A DNA stretch of 7,886 nt from an uncultured Clostridia bacterium (GCA_946624395.1 CAMORY010000057.1:1-7886); one strand, 5' to 3'. Shown: positions 1-5,343, counted from the stretch's first letter. Made by a program: numbers and translations. Notes: generated from the sequence alone by a model not told the origin.

Positions 1-627
1 AGCTGGGTTCTCGGCGGCCTGCGGCTGGCTTACGGTATCGGCTACGGCGGACTTGACCACGTGTTGGCGAGCGGCGAAGACGTAAACGTTTTAGTTCTCG
101 ATACCGAAGTTTATTCTAACACGGGCGGACAGGCAAGTAAATCGACGAATATCGGCGCGGTTGCGAAATTCGCATCCGCAGGTAAACGCGTTAAGAAGAA
201 AGATTTGGGTATGATAGCAAAATCTTACGGCTACGTGTACGTAGCGCAGTGCGCTATGGGCGCTAACCCCGCTCAACTCTTAAAAGCGCTCTCCGAAGCG
301 GAAGCGTATCACGGACCTTCGCTCATCATCTGCTACGCACCCTGTATTAACCACGGTATCAATATGACCAAGTCGCAGTTAGAAGAAAAGGCGGCGGTTG
401 AGTGCGGATACTGGCAACTTTATAGATACAACCCTGACGGCGACGTGTTCACTTTGGACAGCAAAGACCCGACGGGTGATTATCAAGCCTTCTTGGCGGG
501 CGAAACGAGATATTCTTCACTCGTTAAAACCCAAGGTCAGGCAGTTGCGGACGAACTGTTTAAGAAAACGGAAGAATCCGCAAAAGAAAGACTTGCGGGC
601 TATAAAAAACTTGCGGGTAAAGAGTAA
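1..627 (+). CDS. nifJ: Pyruvate:ferredoxin (flavodoxin) oxidoreductase, C-terminal part (5'-truncated by window)
   Basis: The frame is open from base 1 and gives the last 208 residues of a protein that is usually about 1,170 residues long. The enzyme oxidatively decarboxylates pyruvate with CoA to acetyl-CoA and CO2 and reduces ferredoxin or flavodoxin; it is a cytoplasmic enzyme of anaerobic metabolism. The visible part is the thiamine-diphosphate domain. It contains GYGGLDHVLASGEDVNVLVL, then DTEVYSNTGGQ (the Asn end of the TPP motif), then APCINHGI, whose Cys codon is at 343-345. In the Desulfovibrio africanus enzyme I recall the equivalent Cys as the last ligand of the proximal 4Fe-4S cluster. 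The C-terminus is short, with no long extension. One oddity is that codons 7-9 (19-27) read Leu-Arg-Leu where the family has Asp-Gly-Trp, so the GDG motif is missing (see findings). Its promoter lies outside the window, and a hairpin at 651-685 closes the unit. The family call is very secure. The gene name could also be written por. Confidence 0.96.
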   Translation, partial: SWVLGGLRLAYGIGYGGLDHVLASGEDVNVLVLDTEVYSNTGGQASKSTNIGAVAKFASAGKRVKKKDLGMIAKSYGYVYVAQCAMGANPAQLLKALSEAEAYHGPSLIICYAPCINHGINMTKSQLEEKAAVECGYWQLYRYNPDGDVFTLDSKDPTGDYQAFLAGETRYSSLVKTQGQAVADELFKKTEESAKERLAGYKKLAGKE

Positions 628-650
628 AAATCTATTTTACGAAATAAAAT

Positions 651-690
651 CGACGCCCCCGACGGATGTACCGTCGGGGGCGTCGTGTTT
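651..690 (+). terminator. Intrinsic terminator after the oxidoreductase gene
   Basis: A perfect 15-bp stem (651-665 pairing with 671-685, arm CGACGCCCCCGACGG) encloses the 5-nt loop ATGTA. It begins 23 nt after the stop codon. The downstream T-tract is short and interrupted (TGTTT, then a later TTTT at 697-700), but the very GC-rich stem makes termination likely. On the other strand the stem is followed by ATTTTATTT, so it could also stop leftward transcripts. Confidence 0.9.
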
Positions 691-714
691 AGAGTGTTTT
701 GACGAATTTCAAGT

Positions 715-743
715 TTGACAACTTTCGATAGCGTAAATATATT
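715..743 (+). promoter_or_regulatory. Sigma-A type promoter of the two-regulator cassette
   Basis: A perfect -35 TTGACA (715-720) is followed after 17 nt by TATATT (738-743), one mismatch from the -10 consensus. The predicted transcript start is near 750, inside the first copy of the dyad repeat at 747-761, which fits repression by a protein bound there. The promoter sits 30 nt after the preceding terminator stem and 60 nt before the first regulator's start codon. Confidence 0.85.
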
Positions 744-746
744 ATA

Positions 747-790
747 TATCACCGTTTGGTGCGTTGTCAAACATTTATCACCGTTTGGTG
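747..790 (+). repeat. Two identical 15-bp direct repeats with internal dyad (putative operators)
   Basis: TATCACCGTTTGGTG occurs at 747-761 and again at 776-790, exactly 29 bp apart, or roughly three helical turns. Each copy contains the inverted arms CACC and GGTG around GTTT. The first copy overlaps the predicted transcript start and the second lies just before the start codon at 803. Paired dyads of this size directly upstream of a small helix-turn-helix gene are typical of autoregulatory operators for a dimeric repressor. The binding protein is inferred, most simply the product of 803-1012. Confidence 0.75.
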
Positions 791-802
791 TATAGTTTAT
801 TT

Positions 803-1012
803 ATGAACTATAAAGAAAAATTTGCAAAAAACCTAAAATCTTTAATGGGAAATTTGTCAATACAGGCTTTTTCGAAAAAAGTAGGTATCCCCGCGCAAAC
901 AATTTCGAGATATTTACTTTGTCAAAGAGAAATAACACTTGAATATCTTATTAAAATCGCCGATTATTTTAATGAAGATATCGACGTTTTAATCGGCAGA
1001 AAAGAATACTAA
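803..1012 (+). CDS. Small XRE/Cro-family helix-turn-helix regulator
   Basis: This 69-residue protein is almost entirely one XRE-type DNA-binding domain. Its core is FAKNLKSLMG, then QAFSKKVGIPAQTISRYLLC (residues about 20-39, helices 2-3, with the recognition helix around PAQTISRYL), then REITLEYLIKIADYFNEDIDVLIG, the usual helix 4-5 of the fold. It has no effector, dimerisation or enzymatic extension. The ATG at 803 is chosen because the domain starts right after it. An in-frame TTG at 764 would put the second dyad repeat inside the coding region and adds a sequence unlike the family. There is no good Shine-Dalgarno site. GGTG at 787-790 is 12 nt away and belongs to the repeat, so translation may be weak or leaderless (see findings). 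It is 5 nt upstream of a second HTH gene in the same transcript. The family is clear; the target genes are unknown. Confidence 0.88.
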   Translation: MNYKEKFAKNLKSLMGNLSIQAFSKKVGIPAQTISRYLLCQREITLEYLIKIADYFNEDIDVLIGRKEY

Positions 1013-1017
1013 ATTCT

Positions 1018-1218
1018 ATGATTTCTTATGCGCCTTTTTACGAAACTTTAAAAAAGAAAGGCATAACAACTTATAAACTAATAAACACTTTTGGCGTTAG
1101 CCGCAGTTTAATTGACAGGTTAAAACATAATAAACCTATCAGCACGCTGACGCTTAATGATTTGTGTTCGTTTTTAGATTGCAGGGTAGAAGATATTTTG
1201 GTATATATAAAAACCTAA
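1018..1218 (+). CDS. Small Cro/CI-like helix-turn-helix regulator (HTH_26-type)
   Basis: This 66-residue single-domain DNA-binding protein begins MISYAPFYETLKKKGITTYK and continues with LINTFGVSRSLIDRLKHNKP (helix-turn-helix, residues about 21-40) and then STLTLNDLCSFLDCRVEDIL. This layout is the well-known compact helix-turn-helix family common in Bacillota genomes, plasmids and integrative elements, of about 65-70 residues. So it is full length. It starts 5 nt after the stop of the preceding XRE gene and ends 3 nt before a terminator stem, so the two regulators form a complete bicistronic unit. No toxin, protease or structural gene accompanies them. The binding site could be the twin dyad at 747-790 or another locus. 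The function beyond DNA binding is not known. Confidence 0.88.
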   Translation: MISYAPFYETLKKKGITTYKLINTFGVSRSLIDRLKHNKPISTLTLNDLCSFLDCRVEDILVYIKT

Positions 1219-1250
1219 AACGGCGGGCAAATGCCCGCCGTTTTAGTTGT
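1217..1250. terminator. Bidirectional intrinsic terminator between convergent operons
   Basis: A 12-bp stem, AAAACGGCGGGC (1217-1228) pairing with GCCCGCCGTTTT (1233-1244), encloses a 4-nt loop (1229-1232). Rightward it is followed by TTTTAGTTGTTTTTTGG. Leftward the complement gives a T-tract, TTTTAGGTTTTT. It lies 3 nt after the stop of the + strand regulator and 17 nt beyond the end of the - strand transporter ATPase gene, so it probably serves both. Confidence 0.92.
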
Positions 1251-1260
1251 TTTTTGGTTT

Positions 1261-2061
1261 TTATTCCCCTTCTTTGTCCTTTATGCCGGACAGAAAGGCT
1301 TTAAGTTTTTCCGATTTGGGGTTATCGAACACGTCTTTCGGCGCGCCTTCTTCTTCGATAACGCCTTGCGCCATAAACACCACTTTATCGGAAACGTTTT
1401 TCGCAAAGCCCATTTCGTGGGTTACTATTATCATCGTCCTGTCTTCGCCCTTTAAGGAACGAATAACCTTTAACACTTCGCCCGTAAGTTCGGGGTCTAA
1501 TGCCGACGTAGGTTCGTCAAAACATAAAATTTTAGGTTTTAACGCAAGCGCCCTTGCTATTGCTACGCGCTGCTGTTGCCCGCCCGACAGTTGATACGGG
1601 TATTCCGCCGCCTTTTCAGTCAGTCCGATTTTTTCAAGCAGTTGTTCCGCTTCCGCTAATATCTTTTGCTTTCCTTCGGCAAAATTTACCGTTTTATCTT
1701 TTTTACACCTTTCTTTTAACTGTAAAAGCGGTGCAAGCGTTATATTGTCCATAACGCTATACTGCGGAAACAGGTTGAAAGACTGAAACACCAGCCCGAA
1801 GTTAAGCCGTTTTTCGCGCAACGCGTTTTCTTTGATTTTTTTATCTTTTTCCGCGTCGAAAAGCGTTTCGCCGTCCAAAATCATAACCCCCGTATCAGGG
1901 GTTTCGAGAAAATTCATACAGCGAAGTAGCGTAGTCTTACCCGAACCCGAAGAGCCGATAATAGACAACACTTCACCCTTTTCGACCGAAAGACTTATAC
2001 CTTTTAGAACGTTATTGTTTCCGAAAGTTTTACGGAAATCTTTAATTTCGAGATACGCCAT
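1261..2061 (-). CDS. Polar amino-acid ABC transporter, ATP-binding subunit
   Basis: This 266-residue ATPase subunit of a PAAT-family importer (GlnQ/HisP-like) energises uptake on the cytoplasmic side of the membrane. All nucleotide-binding motifs are intact: Walker A GSSGSGKT at residues 36-43, Q-loop Gln93 in VFQSFNLFPQ, signature LSGGQQQR at 158-165, Walker B ILCFDEP with Asp182 and Glu183, D-loop SALDPE, and switch His215 in IIVTHEMGFA. It is slightly longer than the usual 240-250 residues. The extra length is mainly a charged insert at about 115-130 (ERCKKDKTVNFAEGKQK), between Q-loop and signature, plus a Lys/Glu-rich tail. It is the last gene of the operon, 8 nt after the permease, with only a weak ribosome site before ATG. 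Related ATPases carry many amino acids, so the substrate cannot be read from this gene. Confidence 0.96.
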   Translation of the reverse strand: MAYLEIKDFRKTFGNNNVLKGISLSVEKGEVLSIIGSSGSGKTTLLRCMNFLETPDTGVMILDGETLFDAEKDKKIKENALREKRLNFGLVFQSFNLFPQYSVMDNITLAPLLQLKERCKKDKTVNFAEGKQKILAEAEQLLEKIGLTEKAAEYPYQLSGGQQQRVAIARALALKPKILCFDEPTSALDPELTGEVLKVIRSLKGEDRTMIIVTHEMGFAKNVSDKVVFMAQGVIEEEGAPKDVFDNPKSEKLKAFLSGIKDKEGE

Positions 2062-2069
2062 AATACCTA

Positions 2070-2771
2070 TTATTCCTTATAAAAAGACAGTTTTTTTTCA
2101 AGGAAATTAAACAAGACCGTAAGAAATCCCACAAACAACAGATAAAACACACCCGAATAGAAAATCGGCCAAATAACGGGCGGGAAACCCGACGCAAAAT
2201 TCTGCGCCGCCCTTATAGTTTCGACTATACCTATTGCATTTGCAAGCGCCGTATCTTTAACCAGCGTAATAATTTCATTACTCATAGGCGGCGTTATCTT
2301 TTTTATAACCTGAAAAAGAATAACCTTTCTGAAAATCTGCTTTTTAGTAAGACCTAAAACCATGCCCGCTTCCGTTTGTCCGCGACTTACGCTCTGAATC
2401 CCGCCCCTGAAAATAACGGCAAAATAACAAGCGTAATTTATAATGAACGAAATCAGCACGGCAAGAAGCGCGCCGCCGTTTTCTATACCGTAATTGAAAT
2501 AAAAATATTTATCCACGTCGCCCCAAAAACTTACGCCGTTATTTAAAATCCCCGGCAAATAGTACACCATAAAAATCTGCAACATTAAAGGTATCCCGCG
2601 AATTATCCAGATAAACACGTTAAGTATTTTTCTTAAAGGACTGATTTTACTCATTATCCCAAAAGAAAGGATTAACCCTAGCGGAATTGCTACCGCTAAG
2701 GTTATAATAAATATCAGACAAGTAAGCCCAAAACCCCGCAAGAGAGTTTCATTTATTTGTAAAAACGACAT
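2070..2771 (-). CDS. Polar amino-acid ABC transporter, permease subunit (HisM/GlnP-like)
   Basis: This 233-residue membrane protein has about five hydrophobic segments, near residues 16-38, 48-72, 99-121, 166-185 and 197-222. The family layout is visible: RGIPLMLQIF (58-67) in the second segment, FRGGIQSVSRGQTEAGMVLG (121-140), and the cytoplasmic EAA coupling loop from Glu134 (EAGMVLGLTKKQIFRKVILF). It ends with the usual short charged tail after the last helix. In the EAA loop the ending is LFQ where the family normally has LPQ (Phe153 for Pro). It is preceded by AAAGGA at good spacing and lies 19 nt after the binding-protein gene and 8 nt before the ATPase gene. With only one permease gene, the channel is probably a homodimer. 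Confidence 0.95.
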   Translation of the reverse strand: MSFLQINETLLRGFGLTCLIFIITLAVAIPLGLILSFGIMSKISPLRKILNVFIWIIRGIPLMLQIFMVYYLPGILNNGVSFWGDVDKYFYFNYGIENGGALLAVLISFIINYACYFAVIFRGGIQSVSRGQTEAGMVLGLTKKQIFRKVILFQVIKKITPPMSNEIITLVKDTALANAIGIVETIRAAQNFASGFPPVIWPIFYSGVFYLLFVGFLTVLFNFLEKKLSFYKE

Positions 2772-2790
2772 TTTTTATCCTTTGTTTTTT

Positions 2791-3648
2791 CTATTCAACA
2801 CCGACGAACGCTTGTTGAACTCTCGTATATTCTATATTATATTTAGTACATAATTCTTCTAAATATCCGATTTCATAGAACGCGTCAAGCAAAACGTTTA
2901 CTTTATCTCTCAGCGCCGCGCCGTCCGCGTTCTTTTTAAATCCGATAGCGTAATATTCTAATTCAAAATAATCAAATTCAACTATTTCGATATTACTATA
3001 ACCGAGAACCGCATTTTCAGCAATAGATTTATCAACTACCGCAAAATCCGCCGTGCCGCCGTTGACTTCCTGCAACGCTTTCGACTGCGAAACCATACCT
3101 TTCTTATTGAATACTATTTCAGGATAATCTTCTTCGATATATCCGACGCCCGCTGCTCCCGAAGAACCCGTTTCAAAAGCAATGGTTTTTCCCGCAAACG
3201 AATTTTCATCAGTAAACGCAACGTTCTTGTTTCTTACAACGCATTGTTCGTTAATCATATAATTGATTGAAAAATTAACGAGTTCGCTTCTCGCTACCAC
3301 TTCGCCGTTGCTGTTTTTGTCCGAACTGTTTGCGGTAAATCCGTTCCAAATACAGTCAATCGTGCCCGATTCTAATTCAATATATTTATTAGACCACTCT
3401 ATTTCTTTAAACAAAACGTTGTATCCGAGCGCGTTAAACACGGTTATAGTAAGGTCTGTATCGAAACCTACCCACTTGCCGTCAGAATTTTTATAATTCA
3501 TAGGCGCGGCGTTCGTTATACCAACCGTGATATTCTTCGTTTTGGTATCAACGTACTGTTTATCTTCTCCGCCGCCGCAGGCGGTAAAGCCTACGCAAGC
3601 CATTACCGCTAATATCGCGGTCATTAAAAACATAATAAATTTTTTCAT
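2791..3648 (-). CDS. Amino-acid ABC transporter, extracellular substrate-binding lipoprotein (family 3)
   Basis: This 285-residue protein begins with a lipoprotein signal peptide: MKK, a hydrophobic core to about residue 20, then FTAC with Cys24 as the lipidation site, followed by GGGEDK. The mature part is a type II periplasmic-binding fold of the amino-acid family: ITVGITNAAPMNYKNSDGKW (40-59), GFDTDL (61-66), ELESGTIDCIWNGFT (91-105), Arg120 followed by SELVNFSINY, and ADFAVVDKSIAENAV (200-214). By family analogy Arg120 would hold the ligand carboxylate and Asp206 its amino group. A small polar insert (106-118, NSSDKNSNGEVVA with the flanking residue) sits just before that Arg. It is the first gene of the operon, with a strong AGGAGA ribosome site. 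The fold and role are secure; the specific amino acid is not known. Confidence 0.96.
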   Translation of the reverse strand: MKKFIMFLMTAILAVMACVGFTACGGGEDKQYVDTKTKNITVGITNAAPMNYKNSDGKWVGFDTDLTITVFNALGYNVLFKEIEWSNKYIELESGTIDCIWNGFTANSSDKNSNGEVVARSELVNFSINYMINEQCVVRNKNVAFTDENSFAGKTIAFETGSSGAAGVGYIEEDYPEIVFNKKGMVSQSKALQEVNGGTADFAVVDKSIAENAVLGYSNIEIVEFDYFELEYYAIGFKKNADGAALRDKVNVLLDAFYEIGYLEELCTKYNIEYTRVQQAFVGVE

Positions 3649-3681
3649 TTTTTTATCTCTCCTACTGTTTTTTACTTTATC

Positions 3682-3736
3682 ACTTTATCAAAGTAAAGTG
3701 AAATCGTGATTTTATTATACTTTATTATGGTAAAGT
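3682..3736. promoter_or_regulatory. Two palindromic operator-like sites ACTTTA-N6-TAAAGT
   Basis: The same palindrome frame occurs twice. The copy at 3682-3699 has spacer TCAAAG and is extended to 8-bp arms at 3680-3701. The copy at 3719-3736 has spacer TTATGG. The second fills the gap between the -35 and -10 of the transporter promoter, and the first lies just downstream of the predicted transcript start. They start 37 bp apart. An additional direct half-repeat ACTTTATC lies at 3674-3681, next to the first palindrome. The placement is classic for repression of the amino-acid importer. I do not recognise the motif as that of a named regulator. Confidence 0.72.
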
Positions 3737-3742
3737 TGTAAA
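3714..3742 (-). promoter_or_regulatory. Sigma-A promoter of the amino-acid transporter operon
   Basis: Reading leftward, TTTACA (3737-3742, one mismatch from TTGACA) is followed after exactly 17 nt by a perfect TATAAT (3714-3719). The predicted start is near 3707, giving a 5' leader of about 58 nt before the ATG at 3648. The leader is too short for a known metabolite riboswitch but contains the downstream palindrome at 3680-3701. Confidence 0.88.
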
Positions 3743-3781
3743 GCGTTTTAAGGCGGTTTTTTAAAATACGTTAAAAATTTT

Positions 3782-4255
3782 TTAATATAAGTCGTTTATA
3801 ATGACGACTTTAACGTTTTTTCTTTTGGCGTAGTTTACCGTCTGATACGTTCCGCCCCTGTCGCTATTTAAATACGCTATGAGAGCGGAAGAATTATCAA
3901 CCATAAACATATTTCTTTTAAACATACAGTTTTTGGAATATTCTTCGGAAACGTAAATTTTTTCGTCCGCGGAACTTATCATACGCTTATATTCCGCTTT
4001 CTGTTCGGGCGAAAATTTATAATCCTGATTAGCGCAAGGTATACACGCTATTATTTTTATCGGTCTTTTTTTGCGTAATTCTTCTAAAATTTTAAAGCAC
4101 TCCGTATCGAAACCCACCGCCATACCGACGAGAAAAGTATTAAACCCGCCGTCTATTATATTGTTTATAATGCGCGTAAGTTCCGTTTTATTATAATCGG
4201 ATTTTAAAATTCTGTGTCCCGTAAAAGCGCACGTTCTGATTTTATCTATAATCAT
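3782..4255 (-). CDS. YpsA-like SLOG-fold protein (DUF1273-type)
   Basis: This 157-residue soluble protein matches the pattern of the YpsA/DUF1273 family, Rossmann-like SLOG proteins thought to bind nucleotides or nucleotide-derived ligands. Visible family marks are FTGHR (residues 11-15), VGMAVGFDTECF (43-54), IIACIPCANQ (68-77), CMFKRNMFMVDNSSALIAYL (110-129) and GGTYQTVNYA (134-143). The length is near the usual 160-190, with the Trp/Tyr after the CIPCxxQ motif present as DYKF. Bacillus subtilis and Staphylococcus aureus YpsA influence cell division, but I cannot transfer that role here. Start ATG has an AAAGGG ribosome site at 4263-4268, inside the 14-nt gap after rsmG, so the two genes are probably cotranscribed. 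No clear hairpin terminator follows. The importer promoter starts about 40 nt further on. Confidence 0.85.
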   Translation of the reverse strand: MIIDKIRTCAFTGHRILKSDYNKTELTRIINNIIDGGFNTFLVGMAVGFDTECFKILEELRKKRPIKIIACIPCANQDYKFSPEQKAEYKRMISSADEKIYVSEEYSKNCMFKRNMFMVDNSSALIAYLNSDRGGTYQTVNYAKRKNVKVVIINDLY

Positions 4256-4269
4256 TGTATAGCCCTTTA

Positions 4270-4947
4270 TTAAAGCGGTTTTTTGCGTATTTTTGCGTTG
4301 GCGCGCGGATATATTATATCCGTTGTTTTTTTCTTTCTTATAACTACTATAGTGCGGGTATTTCCTCTTAAATCAAACTTTTCGGCTTTATCTAACGTTC
4401 CGCCCAAAATTTTAACGGCGTTTTCCGCTGAACGCAATTCTTCTTCCGCGTCGCCTTTATACGCGACGAATTTTCCGCCTACCTTAACAAACGGCAAGCA
4501 GTATTCGGATAAAATCGGAAGTGCCGCTACGGCGCGCGCGGTGGCGCAAGCGAATTTTTCACGGAAAAATTTATCGTGCGCTTTTTCTTCCGCCCTGCCG
4601 CAGATTATTTCTACGTTATCGAGTTTAAGTTCTTTTACGACTTCTTTTAAAAACTCGCATTTTTTACCCGTCGCTTCCAAAAGAACGACGGTAAGTTCGG
4701 GTTTTAATATCTTAACGGGAATTGCCGGAAACCCGCCGCCAGAGCCCACGTCCAAAAAATTACCGTCTATATACTTTGCGCCGATAATACTATCGACAAA
4801 ATGTTTAAGATATACTTCTGCCCTATCCGTTATAGCGGTTATATTGAATTTAGAGTTATAAAAATTCAATAAATCGTAATAATTTTCAAAAGCAGACAAC
4901 TGTTTTTCGGAAAGATTAAACCCGAAGTTATTAAATATATTTTCCAC
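4270..4947 (-). CDS. rsmG: 16S rRNA (guanine527-N7)-methyltransferase RsmG
   Basis: This 225-residue SAM-dependent enzyme methylates N7 of G527 in 16S rRNA in the 530 loop. Family marks are FNITAITD (34-41), LKHFVDS (47-53), the SAM-binding loop FLDVGSGGGFPAIP (64-77), LEATGKKCEFLKEV (90-103), ATARAVA (135-141), AYKG (162-165) and the C-terminal TDIIYPR (209-215). The tail after it (ANAKIRKKPL) is basic and slightly irregular. The start codon is GTG (complement of 4945-4947). It aligns with the normal N-terminus of the family and no other start fits. No Shine-Dalgarno site precedes it; instead a TATAAT lies 7 nt upstream (see findings). rsmG (gidB) is a classical neighbour of bacterial replication origins, which supports the origin call for the adjoining spacer. 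Confidence 0.97.
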   Translation of the reverse strand: MENIFNNFGFNLSEKQLSAFENYYDLLNFYNSKFNITAITDRAEVYLKHFVDSIIGAKYIDGNFLDVGSGGGFPAIPVKILKPELTVVLLEATGKKCEFLKEVVKELKLDNVEIICGRAEEKAHDKFFREKFACATARAVAALPILSEYCLPFVKVGGKFVAYKGDAEEELRSAENAVKILGGTLDKAEKFDLRGNTRTIVVIRKKKTTDIIYPRANAKIRKKPL

Positions 4948-5331
4948 GGGAAAATTATAACATATATTTTAAGATATTAACAAACATTTTTTTATCAACT
5001 TAAAATTATCAACAACGTTTATAACAAGGTTGATAACTTTGTTTTTTATTTTTTAAAACCTTAAATAAACTTTTCAGTTTCTGTTTTTTAATTTTTTTTT
5101 CAACAATTTAACGATAAATATTTTTTTATTAACGCTTTATCAACTTTTTATTAAAACCGTTTTCACCTTAATTTCTCTTATGGTTTTACCGTTTTCAACT
5201 TTTCAACGAAAGATACTATTTTATACGAATATTATAAAATTTTTAAATAAAAATAAACATACATAACAAACGAAATTCAATGTAAAAAAGTTAGACGGCA
5301 AAGGGAATAAATTCTTGATTTTTATCGGGAT
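4948..5331. other. AT-rich gene-free spacer, candidate replication origin (oriC) with DnaA-box-like repeats
   Basis: No ORF of credible length occurs here. By hand count 58 of the 300 bases 4981-5280 are G or C (about 19%), far below the flanking genes. The word TTATCAAC, one mismatch from the DnaA-box core TTATCCAC, occurs at 4992-5000, 5006-5014 (TTATCAACA) and 5137-5145, and on the other strand at 5028-5036. Related TTTTCAAC words lie at 5097-5105 and 5192-5200. Long T runs at 5082-5100 and 5119-5128 would melt easily. The flanking genes diverge, rsmG leftward and dnaN rightward, as around many bacterial origins. A 10-bp direct repeat ACCGTTTTCA lies at 5156-5165 and 5188-5197. The rsmG promoter sits at the left edge and the dnaN promoter at the right. 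Origin function is inferred. Confidence 0.65.
4954..4983 (-). promoter_or_regulatory. Probable rsmG promoter, possibly producing a leaderless mRNA
   Basis: On the - strand, TTGTTA (4978-4983, four of six consensus bases) is followed after 18 nt by a perfect TATAAT (4954-4959). The expected start point is about 4947-4948, which is the G of the rsmG GTG start codon. A 7-bp dyad, ATTTTCC-ACG-GGAAAAT (4939-4955), is centred on the start codon and touches the -10 box. Confidence 0.6.
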
Positions 5332-5343
5332 ATGTTATATAAT
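5315..5343 (+). promoter_or_regulatory. Sigma-A promoter of dnaN
   Basis: TTGATT (5315-5320, two mismatches from TTGACA) is followed after 17 nt by a perfect TATAAT (5338-5343). The predicted start near 5350 gives a leader of about 54 nt. This placement also shows that an upstream in-frame ATG at 5332 lies inside the promoter and cannot be the start of dnaN. Confidence 0.82.

Noticed and set aside
398..718. 106-residue ORF overlapping the oxidoreductase end and its terminator
   Set aside because: It is in another frame of a clearly coding region, runs through the terminator hairpin, and its product resembles no family.
747..790. CRISPR-like repeat unit
   Set aside because: There are only two 15-bp copies with a 14-bp spacer, located at a promoter. 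This fits paired operators and not an array.
1231..1754. Several + strand ORFs inside the transporter ATPase gene
   Set aside because: They are antisense to a gene with complete ATPase motifs. Their Phe/Cys-rich products are typical of reverse-strand shadows.
3649..3713. Riboswitch or T-box leader before the amino-acid importer
   Set aside because: The predicted leader is only about 58 nt, with no conserved T-box or riboswitch core and no terminator/antiterminator pair. The palindrome there is better explained as a protein site.
4283..4861. 192-residue + strand ORF antisense to rsmG
   Set aside because: rsmG on the other strand has all family motifs. The antisense product is Ser/Thr-rich and unrecognisable, and no ribosome site was seen.
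5041..5130. T-rich runs as terminators in the rsmG-dnaN spacer
   Set aside because: No GC-rich stem precedes the T runs, and neither flanking gene ends here. Easy melting near an origin is the better explanation.
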